Assembly: GCA_015680685.1 (NCBI GenBank)
Contig: MNCI01000569.1
Location: 5,635 to 27,273, forward strand
Length of the DNA: 21,639 nt
Source: Gnetum montanum
Lineage: Eukaryota; Streptophyta; Gnetopsida; Gnetales; Gnetaceae
Reading direction: 5' to 3'
Under the pieces are notes generated by a model. It was not told the origin of the DNA. It was given only the letters and a program-made list of their open reading frames with translations, and searched no databases. Every line of letters begins with the position of its first letter. Positions within the stretch are counted from its first letter, which is position 1. This document shows positions 1-9,105 of this stretch, one piece after another. Made by a program: the position numbers and the translations under genes.

Positions 1-660
1 TTGCTAATGTTTGGTTTTTACCTTTAAGTCACAATGTTGATACTAAGGTATGTTTCTTTTGATATGGTAGGCAATGAGTTCACTCCATCCATCCATCCAA
101 CAAGTTCTATGGTCTCTCTCAGCTTGGAAATGTACAATCCCCTTCTAATAAGAACTTTAACGAATTGGTGACTGGGCATTTCTCAAACTAAGGAGGGACT
201 CAAGGATTGAAACGGGTGTGACTTCAAGGGAACTTGATGCTTTTGTGTTGGCAGTTCTCTTGGGTGCTTGGATGTTTTCTTTTTGAGTTTTCTCGTTGTT
301 CAGATGTTACCCCAATTATTGGAAGCTGAGACAATAATAAAAATAAAAAGTCTTTGCATGGTGGTTCTCACACATAAAAACACAAAAAAAAGAAAAAAAG
401 AAAAAAAAGTGATAATTCAAAGCACATCCCTTACACGAATAATCCCTTGGGCTACAAGCACTAGTTATGGAACCAAAAGTGTTCCCTCTAACTAAGGCCC
501 TTCTCACTTCCCTTTCTCTTCTTTGTTTCGTCGGAATGGTGGTGACTCTTGGAGAAGGCATTCTTGTTACTTCAAGAGGATGGTTTGGCCACATGAATTA
601 ATGCGAAGTCATTGAAAGTGGTTTGTTTGAGGCCGGAGTTGGAATGAGATTTACCAAGTC
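1..660 (+). other. Internal region of copy A before the exon-like blocks
   Basis: Conserved with copy B (about 11590 down to 10900, minus strand). A short peptide ELDAFVLAVLLGAWM can be read near 225-270 and is partly kept in copy B (GFDAFVLAI), with frame breaks around it. An A-rich run at 375-408 gives lysine-rich translations that are artefacts of base composition. No complete frame is visible. Confidence 0.4.
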
Positions 661-832
661 ACATTAATCATGAACCACACAAGGGGCTGCACACCATCTT
701 GTTCTTCGGATTCCATTCCATTCTATTCTCTTCATCCTCCTCTCCATTCTTCACCTCATTACCGGTTGTTTCATTAGTGTATATATTTTGGTTGATGCAT
801 TGTTTTCTTTTTGGTAAATTCCTGTGGTTAAG

Positions 833-958
833 ACTTTAACTCTTGTTCCAAATGACATTCCCAGAGACTACAGACTCTTTGAATGTGGGTTTGTCAAGGC
901 ATTAAGGGCATGGGCCTACTTTGGGGAGGATCCACTGACATTTCTATTTGGTGCACCA
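833..958 (+). pseudogene. Exon-like block in copy A, possible captured host gene fragment
   Basis: An open frame of 42 codons starts just after an AG at 831-832 and ends just before a GT at 959-960. The peptide begins TLTLVPNDIPRDYRLFEC, continues GFVKALRAWAYFGEDP and ends LTFLFGAP. It is rich in aromatic and charged residues and reads more like a protein exon than the T-rich flanks do. The upstream flank is T-rich, as expected before a plant 3' splice site. The matching block in copy B (about 10640-10730, minus strand) is recognisable but has TGG changed to TGA and other replacements. I do not recognise the protein. The exon reading is inference. Confidence 0.35.
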
Positions 959-1334
959 GTTAAATTCTTTCCCTTAATATTTTGCAATTAATTTTATTTT
1001 GTTCATTACCATTTTGACATCCATTTTCTCGATGCTATAGTTGTCCCTTTTTATCTATCTTTCTTACTCCTTTCCTTTCTCCATTCTAACGCTATCGGTG
1101 GTTCGCGAGTAGTCATGGGGGTACGGGGCCCGCTTTTTTCGATTTTCTCCTAGCCCCAACTTTTTTGATTTTTCTTCCTAACCCCTACACCTTCGGTAGT
1201 CATCATTAATACATCCCCAGATCCGCAATTAGTCATACCACAACCTAGATAATGGACCTACACCGAAGCATGGTATTAATTACATGATGATTCATTTACC
1301 CTTGCTAATATATGATTGTGTTGTGTGTGTGCAG

Positions 1335-1520
1335 ATGACGATCATACAACAACGGATTGGATCTGGAGCAAACACTTGGAATGGAGCAGTGCTGGAAGTA
1401 GCTATGCAAGGAGCAAGATCAATGGTGTGCTTACGGATGGACAACGAAAGGCGCAATCTTGACATTGGTAGCATCAACACTTCTTTCTCTCTTCTCTCTC
1501 AGCTGCCAACTAAGGCCTAA
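1335..1520 (+). pseudogene. Second exon-like block in copy A, after a strong 3' splice-like site
   Basis: A T/G-rich run ending TGTGTGTGCAG at 1334 is a textbook-looking plant intron acceptor, and the sequence after it is well conserved in copy B (about 10280 down to 10140, minus strand). Two frames are plausible. From the ATG at 1335 it reads MTIIQQRIGSGANTWNG and stays open to a TAA at 1518-1520. One base earlier it reads DWIWSKHLEWSSAG and stops at 1460-1462. Substitutions against copy B are mostly non-synonymous in the ATG frame and copy B has a 1-base deletion, so current selection on either frame is unlikely. Function unknown. Confidence 0.3.
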
Positions 1521-1679
1521 TGTCAATGTAATAAGGTATTCACCCTTGTTGTCATGAACACCAGTTTTGTAAAGTCTTGTAATGATGATCCCTTCACATG
1601 TCATCCCTTTAGTTCCATTAACCTCAATAATCCCATACCTTCCCAATATTTTGTAAGGAACTCAAGGATGAGTTTTCAT

Positions 1680-1694
1680 TTAGTCATGGGGGTA
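1680..1694 (+). promoter_or_regulatory. Polypurine tract of copy A
   Basis: TTAGTCATGGGGG lies directly before the LTR start TGATGAG at 1695, where plus-strand DNA priming occurs in LTR retroelements. Copy B has the equivalent TTAGTTATGGGGG at 9887-9899 (minus strand). The same motif recurs at 1111-1121, 571 bp upstream. Confidence 0.7.
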
Positions 1695-1701
1695 TGATGA
1701 G

Positions 1702-1800
1702 ATGCGATATTGCATGGGCCACGATATAGCAATAGTAATGATATCGCATCCCATGCGATATCGTGTACGCGATATCGCGTCGTCCCCTGCGATATCGCCG
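1702..1800 (+). promoter_or_regulatory. U3 array of GATATC modules (copy A)
   Basis: Six GATAT-core motifs, most flanked by CG or GC, lie within about 95 bp just upstream of the TATA box. Comparable clusters stand upstream of the TATA box in the solo LTRs and in LTR F. A role as binding sites controlling LTR transcription is inference from position and repetition. Confidence 0.5.
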
Positions 1801-1814
1801 TGCACCGTCATATC

Positions 1815-1822
1815 TATAAATA
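1815..1822 (+). promoter_or_regulatory. LTR TATA box (copy A)
   Basis: TATAAATA inside the LTR, 174 bp before AATAAA at 1989. The same spacing (174-179 bp) occurs in the other LTRs where both signals were located. Confidence 0.7.
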
Positions 1823-2596
1823 AGAGGCAGCTCTCCCTTGTTTCCTCATCTTGGGCTAGAAGTAGGAAAACTCTGGCAGATTGATCACTCCAGAGATAGA
1901 ATATTTTCCATGTGCCCGCAGTAGTAGTCCTAAAGTGAACGGATCGTTATTTGAGCAACATTGTACCTGAACACAAGTTGTGTACGGAAATAAATATGAA
2001 CTTCCTAGATAAATCTTGTAGTGCATGGAATAGGATTTTATTTATTGTTATTTATTACTTTCTCTTAGTAATGTGGAATGAGTATGACTTGATTACAAGC
2101 ATCTAAGGATGTGTACGGATAGTCAAGGAATTGGCTGCTCATCGCACTTAGGCTAGATTAGATTCTCTCAATCCTTTCCTCCTAGCTAAGTGCCTCAGTA
2201 TGACCACTTCGAGCACGTGCGTTACGCGTGGTGATCCCAATGACGATTAGCATTTGGTAGCCGCGGTTGCATCAGTTTAGGATGTGTACGGTAAGTGGGA
2301 ACGGATGCTGACGATAGGTAATTTAGACTTAGTCATTAGTTAGAATAGTAATTAGGTTCTCAACCCTTCACCTCGATAGCATTGGAGAAAAACATAAAAA
2401 GATATAAAAATCATATACCTCAGACTTACTTAACCATACACTGTGACAACTACAAGTAAGTCTGGGAAGACAACGAATGGTTAACCTTAAGTGTTCCATG
2501 AGGCGTGTAGGCATTTAGTTTGCGGAGTTCGATCGGATCACGCGTGCTACGCTCGTATTTGTATGGTTGAGTGTAGGGGTACCTTGCCACTCATCA

Positions 2597-4560
2597 AGCA
2601 TAAAAAATCATATATATATATTCAAGCAAATCCTTGGTTGATGGAAAAACATATTCAAATTGATACTAAACTAAATGAAAGATATAAATCCAAGTAAAAT
2701 GTTGTCAAATATGAATCCAAGGAGGTCAAGATGAGGATTGAGAACTTAGAGAGGGGTAAATAAGTTGCACTATCAAAATAAAACTTTGAAGCACTTACAT
2801 CACACATACAAGATACATGGTTTCCCAACTTGGGTAGTCCATGCTTAAAGAATAGTATCTTGCACACCTTTGTACATGTTGCTCTAAAAATATGCTTTCA
2901 TTGGTACCACAACCTTTATAAGGCTTCTATACATATGATCTTCATGTTCTTACTTGCGACTCTAGCTCAATTCAATCAAGAGAATAAACTTCCTCAAGAG
3001 ATTCATATCACCCCTTAGGGTTCTAGTTGAGTTGATTCTTAGGTCCCAAACTCAAATTAGAAAACCAACTATAAATATGTATGATCTTCCATAGAGAAAC
3101 ACATTGCCTCTCAAGGCCAAGGGAAGAAAGAAAGTAGATCAAGCAGATTGAAAACTCATTTTCAAATTCCTTGCTCTACACATAATACAAAAATAAAAAT
3201 AATCTTTTTGAATCACTTGTATGCTTGATCCTTAATGATTGCTCTATGACTGGTAGTTTAGTCTCTGGTTTATGCTTTCTTTATAGAGAAATGACCGCTA
3301 AAATTCTTGCAAACAACTATTTAATGACTAGTTAATGAATATAAAAGATGTCTTATTCATAGTTTCATATGTTTCACTAAGTTCTAATTCTTTGTTGAAA
3401 AGACATCATCTTATTCATGGAGTAGACATATTTTGTCATTACCATCAATTCTTTTGGAAAATCGCCAAAGTTGATTATCCAAAAGTTGATGCCATTAATT
3501 TCTATTACCCATGATGATGATTGATCGATGCATTACGTAAAAATAAGTTTTTGCTTCTTTAGACTCTTGCTTTTCTTTTTCAATATGTTCTAATCTTCTC
3601 TCATTTCAATATAGTGTCCTATAAGGTACACTAAACATGCATACAAATAAATGCGATCTCCATTTTGCAAGGCTTTAGTACACTAAAACATCAACACAAG
3701 AATGTAAAAAACTGAAAATGCAAATCCTAAAGGCAAATTAAAAATTATAGATAAATTAAAAAAGAAATCTAAGCTTCTAAAGTTTGTTCAAAGCTTTTAA
3801 AAATTTTAAAAATGTGATCAACTATTCTTTTTAGACTTTCAGCATCCTAGGAAGCCCTCAAAGCTACGTTTTTTTGCCATTTTCTTATTTTTTGTTGCTT
3901 GGAGGTCAAGGATAGCTTTACAAAAGTTTTTTCATATATTGTGTTGCATCTAATGGTGACATCATGTGCCATGACCTTTGTTGCAACCTTGCAACGAGGT
4001 CACAATGGAGAAAGAAGGATGCCTTGGGATCCATTCCAGCAAGTTGAGCACCTTTATCTTATTGGACATTGTTGTTTAACATCATTTCTGAGGTCAAAAA
4101 ATGCAAATTATAGCTCAAAATCATAGTTCTACGACTGAAAAATTCAACAAAATATTTTCTAACATCCTATACATAAAACTAAATCTCAGAAAAAATGTCA
4201 AAATTCAGAAAATATGAATAAAATAATCAAATTTACTTAATAGGATTTTTATCAAATAGTTGTTGAATAAATAAAGATTAGCCAAAACAAATGCATATGA
4301 ACCAAAAATATCCAAAGCCCATAATTTAAAGCAAAGTTTCTAATTTTCCTACTTGAAGTAATAATGTTGCAACTAGAAACCTTTGCATGGTTGAGATCTC
4401 CCATACTAGCTCTAAACCTTAGGCAAAACTAAATGTCCAAGGTGAAATCTACATAAAACCTAAAACAATATGTAAAACTCAACTCTTAGTAGGATCCTAA
4501 ATGATAGTGTTGATCTAAATTAAGACCAATAATCAATGTTTTTTTGCAAAAATATTAAAT
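2597..4560. other. AT-rich stretch with no recognised gene
   Basis: Short frames exist, the longest 75 codons at 3899-4126, but none resembles a known family or has convincing codon use. A TATA-like CTATAAATATG occurs near 3070, and a TA microsatellite lies just right of copy A at about 2610-2620. The right part, close to the L1 zinc knuckle, may be decayed L1 ORF1 but I cannot show it. Confidence 0.5.
3972..4002. repeat. Short imperfect inverted repeat
   Basis: TGACCTTTGTTGCA and TGCAACGAGGTCA flank a 4-base ACCT loop, giving a 13-14 bp stem with one bulge. Significance unknown; it could be chance in such DNA. Confidence 0.4.
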
Positions 4561-4580
4561 ATTATAATCTACTAAGATGT

Positions 4581-5076
4581 TGTAGCTCCTATCATTATGA
4601 AGGCCATGTTATTGGAATTTGTCCTATTCTCAATAACAAAGTGGTTCGTGAGGAAAAGAAACAATGATTTTCAAAAAAGGAAAATAATGGTAATTTTTAG
4701 CAAGCATAAATAAAATCTTATTCAAGAAGTTCTCAACCTTTTACTAATACTTTTAATTTTAAAGGTGTTAGTAAACTCTTAATATCTAAAGAGAATTCCT
4801 TTTTACAAAAAGGAAGAAATTTTTAGTAGGAACTAGAAATGAAAATGCTAATGTAAATAAATTTCACTTAGTGAAACATAAAAACAAGAGGCCTATAGCT
4901 ATTGCTTTCAATTTAAAATCCCCAAAGGTATCTCATTCTTTTTCTACTTCTACTATTGTCCCAAATATTTTTTTATTAGAGAATGCTTTCTCACTTATTG
5001 GTGACATGGATTATGAGACAAATGCTAAGGTTGAAAAATCAAGGATGGAGGCCTCCTCCCCCACATTTCAATGTTA
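4581..5076 (+). pseudogene. L1 ORF1 C-terminal remnant with degenerate zinc knuckle
   Basis: Positions 4581-4622 read CSSYHYEGHVIGICP, fitting C-X2-C-X4-H-X4-C with the second Cys replaced by Tyr. This type of knuckle sits near the C-terminus of plant L1 ORF1, a nucleic-acid-binding protein that packages L1 RNA. The frame stops soon after, at about 4667. A separate open frame at 4871-5077 reads MKHKNKRPIAIAFNLKSPKV and may be the basic tail of the same ORF, though that is inference. The N-terminal domain was not recognised. Confidence 0.5.
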
Positions 5077-5250
5077 GTTTTATCATAGAATCTTTGGGGC
5101 ATTTTTGATAGGTCTTGAGTAAAGATTGTTAAGGGGTATATCTTAAACTAGCATTTATTTTCAAATTTTCTTTTCTAATAAGAAATTAAGATTTAGCTTA
5201 TGATATTAGTTTTATTGACAAATATATTTTAAAAGATTGCATTTTTTGTA

Positions 5251-5740
5251 GCTCATAAAGTTAATAAAGGAGGAGTTGCTATTCTTATTAATAAAAATTA
5301 AATTGGAAAAGTTTTGAATTCTAGTTTTGACAACGTTGAAAGAGTTATTTGGATTATTTTTTATAGTAAAAAAGGTGACTTTGGACTCTATAATATTTAT
5401 GCTCTTAATAATTCAAAAAATTGATCAAAAGTTTGAAAATATCTTGCATCTTTGCATAAAGTTAGAATATTGGAGGTGATTTCAATATGATTAAAAGTCA
5501 TTTAGATAACCATGGTGGACTTCCTCTTGATATATCTTCATAAGAAAAAGAAGATTGGTGTAATTTCAAATGAAAATAGTTTGTTTCTAATGCTCTTTAT
5601 TCTCATCTCGTTTGAATGAGAAGCATTATATTTAGTGTAAATATCAATAAGGAAATCATAGAATTTATCATCAACTTGATAAATTTTACATCTTTAATGT
5701 TTTCTTTTGAAAGCTTGCAAGAAAATTAAAAGTGCATAGA
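5251..5740 (+). pseudogene. L1 ORF2 endonuclease domain remnant, 5' part
   Basis: The + strand reads FVAHKVNKGGVAILINKN, then a stop, then NVERVIWI, GLYNIYALNNSKN and, after one frameshift, NIGGDFNMIKSHLDNHGG. These match the plant L1 apurinic/apyrimidinic endonuclease: the GGVAIL strand, the NIYAPN-like strand, and the GGDFN motif containing a catalytic Asp and Asn. The enzyme nicks target DNA to prime reverse transcription. The EN N-terminus with its WNVRG-like motif is not recognisable. The domain is cut at 5740 by a solo LTR and resumes at 6623. Confidence 0.8.
5736..5740. repeat. Target-site duplication ATAGA, left copy
   Basis: ATAGA at 5736-5740 is repeated exactly at 6618-6622, flanking the solo LTR. 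Confidence 0.85.
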
Positions 5741-6617
5741 TGATAAATCATGTTTTTCATATGCTCCAATATCGAGGTTGCCACGATATCGAGTACATGA
5801 TATCAGGTACACAATATCGTGGCCCAAGATGCAATATCGTATATTTGATATTTCAGGGTTACTCTCGAGTCTATAAATACAGCGCCTAGGAGCACAATCA
5901 GGAGTAAGTTTTTGGCAGTCAAGTAGCAAAACTCTTGCAATTTGTCCATTTGAGAGTTAGACTATTTTTCAAGTGCCTGCAACAGGAGGTCTAAGTGTGA
6001 ACGAATCTTTATTCAAGCATTGATGTAGCTAAACACACCAATGTGTTTGTAATAAAGACGAACTCTTTGATCCATGCCTTGTAGCATTGAGACTTTCTTT
6101 CTTATGCATTTATGTATTGTGATTTCATGCAATTTACATTAATGTTATTAATGCAATAATTAATTTTGATCAATCAAGAAAATCATTAAAATACACAAGC
6201 ACAACCCCTTCGAACATATGTGTGACACTTGGTAGCTTAGAAATGATTAGCGTTTGACAACCCAGTAGTGTTTACACAAAGTTTAGGATGTGTCTAGGAA
6301 GTGGGAATGATTACTTGTGTTAGGCTTGATTAGACCATAGTCTACTTAGCAATTAGTCACTCTTACTTTTACTTTCATCTTTGTTCTAGGTGAATAATTT
6401 CATAAAAACACAAAATAATAAAAATCTTACGCCTCAATCACACATAACCATATAATTGCATTTCACAAGTGGGACTGGGAAGATAACGAATGGACAACTC
6501 ACACGCATTGTTTAGCTCTAGTGTACTTAATATATATAGTCTATGGAATTCGACTAGATCACATGTGAACACCTGTGATTCGTATGGTTGGGCATAGGGG
6601 TACCTTGCCACTCATTA
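5741..6617 (+). repeat. Solo LTR 1 (877 bp) inserted in the L1 endonuclease
   Basis: Same family and orientation as the copy A LTR. It starts TGATAAA and ends CTCATTA after GGGTACCTTGCCA. A GATATC/AATATCG cluster lies at about 5768-5855, a TATA box at 5872-5879 and AATAAA at 6051-6056. No primer-binding site or internal DNA adjoins either end, and the flanks carry a perfect 5-bp duplication, so this is a solo LTR left by recombination between two LTRs. Removing it brings the GGDFN and SDYFPI endonuclease motifs back together. Confidence 0.9.
5872..5879 (+). promoter_or_regulatory. LTR TATA box (solo LTR 1)
   Basis: TATAAATA, 179 bp before AATAAA at 6051-6056, the spacing seen in the other LTRs of the family. 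Confidence 0.65.
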
Positions 6618-6622
6618 ATAGA
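6618..6622. repeat. Target-site duplication ATAGA, right copy
   Basis: Exact repeat of 5736-5740 directly after the solo LTR end. Confidence 0.85.
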
Positions 6623-7115
6623 GATGCTACTTTATCAGATTATTTTCCTATTAGCATTTTTCTCTCTAGAATTAATTCTTCATTCTTTCAAAAGTATGAG
6701 CTTTTTCACATGAATGTTGATATGTTTATAGAACCTAGTGAGAAAAATATTTTGAAGTTTTTATCTAATGCACAAGAAAGCCTACTAGTAATATTGGTTG
6801 GATTGATTAGTAGCAATGAACTACTTGTAAAGTTACAAATTATACTAGATAGCTTGGAAAGTAAATTTCTAAGCATAAGTATCAAGTTGAAGAAGATCTT
6901 GTAGAATCTATAAAATAAATAGAAATTCTTTTAGAACAAAATCCCTTTTGATTTTAAAGCTTGAAAACCCTTGGATAAAGCTCATTATACTAAACAATGT
7001 TGGGATACTTTTGAAGCTAAAAGTACTCTCACTAAAAATTACATAGGTTGGCTAAAAATTAAAGATAAACTGTGTAGGAATTTTTCAAATTTTTAAAAAT
7101 AAAGGATCAGGGACC
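6623..7115 (+). pseudogene. L1 ORF2 endonuclease end and linker to reverse transcriptase
   Basis: Reads DATLSDYFPISIFLSRIN, matching the SDHFPI motif that closes the L1 endonuclease domain, where the Asp and His are catalytic; here His is replaced by Tyr. An open stretch continues to about 6903, followed by broken frames with lysine-rich sequence typical of the linker before the RT. It is interrupted at 7115 by solo LTR 2. Confidence 0.7.
7111..7115. repeat. Target-site duplication GGACC, left copy
   Basis: GGACC pairs with AGACC at 7977-7981, one transition different, flanking solo LTR 2. Confidence 0.65.
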
Positions 7116-7976
7116 TAATGAGCGGCGAGGTACCTCTACACACAACCATACAAATCACAAGCATTCATGCATGAGCTGGTCGAATTCTACAGACCTTAAG
7201 TTCCTAAGTATACTAGATCCAAGATGTGAAATCTCATCATGGCAATCGTTGTCTTCTCAACTACACTTGTGGAGCTTAATTGTATGGTTAAGTGTAATTG
7301 AGTCACATGATTTTTATTGTTTTGTATTTTATTTGTCTACGATTAAGAACAAGTTGAAACTTAATTTATAAACCAATTTAAACAATCTAATTGCTAATTA
7401 ATAACTCTCTATCCTAACATAAGTGTCCAGTCCCACTTTCTGTGCACATCTCAAACATGTATAACGCTATTGGATTATGAAACGTTAAGCACTATTGGGG
7501 TTACCAAGAGTCATACGCATGCTCGAAACGGTCATACTTATGTGCTTAATTAGCTTGTAATTAATCGAACTAGCTTACTTCAACTTAATTACTTGGGAAC
7601 ATTAAAGGAAATTGCATAGAACATTAAATGCATAAATAAAATATTTAAGCTAGCCAAGGTGCTACCAGGTTTGATTAGAAAGCTCATCTTTATTACCACA
7701 CACACTACCATGCTCAAGTACAACAGTTCTCGAATAAAGATTTGTATAGTCAATGACTCTTGATGTAGGCACTTTGGAAAATATTCTAACTTTGGAGAAA
7801 AGAAAATGGAAGAGCTTTTATTATTCTATAATTATGTGCCCAAGCACTATATTTATGGGCTAGCACATACCCCACGATATCGGATATCGAACATCGCATC
7901 TTGGGACTCAATATCTAACATTGTGGCTCCAATATTGGAAATCCGATATTAGAGCCCTACAAAATACGATTCATTA
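7116..7976 (-). repeat. Solo LTR 2 (861 bp), opposite orientation
   Basis: On the + strand it starts TAATGAGCGGCGAGGTACC and ends TTCATTA, the reverse orientation of solo LTR 1. In its own direction a GATATC/AATATC cluster (about 7955-7872) precedes a TATA-like CATAAATATAG (about 7858-7848), followed by a signal near 7690. Flanks are GGACC and AGACC. No internal retroelement DNA or primer-binding site adjoins it, so it is a solo LTR. Its terminal bases have mutated from the family TGATGAG/CTCATCA. Confidence 0.85.
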
Positions 7977-7981
7977 AGACC

Positions 7982-9105
7982 TAAATTGGAATCACTTTAT
8001 ATAAGTGATTTCATCATTAAAGATACTGAGACTATTAATAGTTTTTTAGTGAATCATTTTTCTTCTATTTTTTCTTTTGAAAGTTTTAGCAAGGAATCCT
8101 TTCAAGCCTCTAGTATTCATATTCCTCATCATATAACAAAAGCACATCAAAGTATTTTTGAAACAAAAATTATAGTAGAAGAAAGCAAAGTAGTGGCCTT
8201 TAGTTTAATAAATGGTAAAGCTTCAAGTTTTGATGATTTTCCTATTGAATTTTTTAAGAAGCATTGGGACATCTTTGGAGATGATCTCTTTTATGTTTTT
8301 CAAAAAGCCATTAAAAAAGTTTTCTAGATAAAAATATTAATAAAGGTGTGATTTGTCTTCTTACTAAGAATGGAGATCTTCAACATATTGGTAATTGAAG
8401 GCCTATTACTCTCCTTAATAATACTTATGAAAATTTAGCTAAATGCATGGTTTGTCGAATACAAAAGATTATTGAAGATATCATTAGACCTAAATAGAAT
8501 AGTTTTGTTAAAGATAGACATATCTTAAATAATGTTATTGTAGCTTGTTAGGGAATGCAATGGGATTCTAATACTAACCAAGATACTGCTTTTATTAAGT
8601 TAAATTATGTCAAATCTTATGAAAACCTTGAATGGAATTTTATTATTTCTTGTCTCATTAAATTGGGATTCGATGATTATTTTATTTAACTTCTTGATAT
8701 CCTACTCACTAATGTCAATGCTCAGGTTCCTACTAATCTTAGATTAAGTTTCTCCTATTATCTTTAATGATGAGTTCATCAAGATTGTTCTCTAGCTCCC
8801 TATCTTTTTATTATTGGTGCATTATGAGCTACAAAAGAATTTCATTAACTAAATTTCAATTAATGATCAAGATACGTAATTTCTTATATGCAATTTATAG
8901 ATGATTCTTTTTTTATATGATCAACAGTTCTTTGCAACATATCAATACTCTTTTAGCTAAAGTGGAAAATTATTGCTTGTTATGTGGCTCTTGAATCACT
9001 TTGTAAAATCTGTTATTTATTGTAATGACAATATTGATGAGTGGGTTACTCTTAAGCATTGAAAAATTTTGAAAAAATATTTTGTCTTCAAAATTTTAGG
9101 AAAAC
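7982..9105 (+). pseudogene. L1 ORF2 reverse transcriptase remnant, N-terminal and central part
   Basis: The frame opens at 7986 and stays open to 8327. It contains INGKASSFDDFPIEFFKK, the L1 RT entry motif (usually GKAPGPDGFP). After a frameshift it continues GVICLLTKNG, a RPITLLNNTYE stretch where a stop replaces Trp, NSFVKDRHILNN, and IKLNYVKSYENLEWNF, where Asn replaces the first catalytic Asp. QDCSLAPYLFIIGA and QFIDDSFF (the YADD box, near 8896) follow. It ends at the insertion of copy B at 9105. L1 RT copies its own RNA at nicked DNA. At least five stops and a lost catalytic Asp show it is inactive. Confidence 0.9.
9101..9105. repeat. Target-site duplication AAAAC of copy B, left
   Basis: AAAAC, repeated exactly at 15948-15952. 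Five bases is the length expected for a Ty3/gypsy-type integrase. Confidence 0.9.

Larger units (their letters stand above)
1..2596 (+). mobile_element. Copy A: 3' part of a non-autonomous LTR retrotransposon
   Basis: Positions 1-1694 match, as reverse complement, positions 9885 to about 11590 of copy B. The shared order is pre-exon block, exon-like blocks, polypurine tract, LTR. The match starts at base 1, so the 5' half (5' LTR, primer-binding site, gag) should lie upstream of the window. The element ends at 2596 with CTCATCA, and the next five bases, AGCAT, would be one copy of its target-site duplication. No primer-binding site follows 2596, so this is a 3' LTR. No pol coding is visible. 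Copies A and B have similar internal lengths here (1694 and about 1706 bp) but differ by many substitutions and small indels. Confidence 0.85.
1695..2596 (+). repeat. 3' LTR of copy A (902 bp)
   Basis: Begins TGATGAG and ends CTCATCA, a 7-bp inverted terminal repeat. U3 (1700-1810) carries six GATAT-core motifs, four of them GATATC. A TATA box is at 1815-1822 and AATAAA at 1989-1994, giving U3-R-U5 order on the + strand. The last part, GGGTACCTTGCCACTCATCA, matches the ends of the other LTRs in the window in their own orientation. It is about 125 bp longer than the LTRs of copy B, in part because of the longer U3. Confidence 0.9.

Noticed and set aside
268-594. Overlapping frames with lysine- or phenylalanine-rich runs
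   Set aside because: They come from the A-rich run at 375-408; no conserved frame in copy B.
1702-1800. CRISPR-like or minisatellite array
   Set aside because: The GATATC motifs are short and irregularly spaced and sit in a eukaryotic LTR U3.
3899-4126. 75-codon + strand frame
   Set aside because: No recognised motif, and the ATG context and flanks look random; kept only as part of the unassigned stretch.
5726-5929. 67-codon minus-strand frame
   Set aside because: Lies across the U3 and TATA region of solo LTR 1 in the opposite direction; no family resemblance.
6575-6904. 109-codon + strand frame treated as one gene
   Set aside because: Its first codons lie in solo LTR 1 and the rest is L1 endonuclease; it is a chance fusion made by the insertion.
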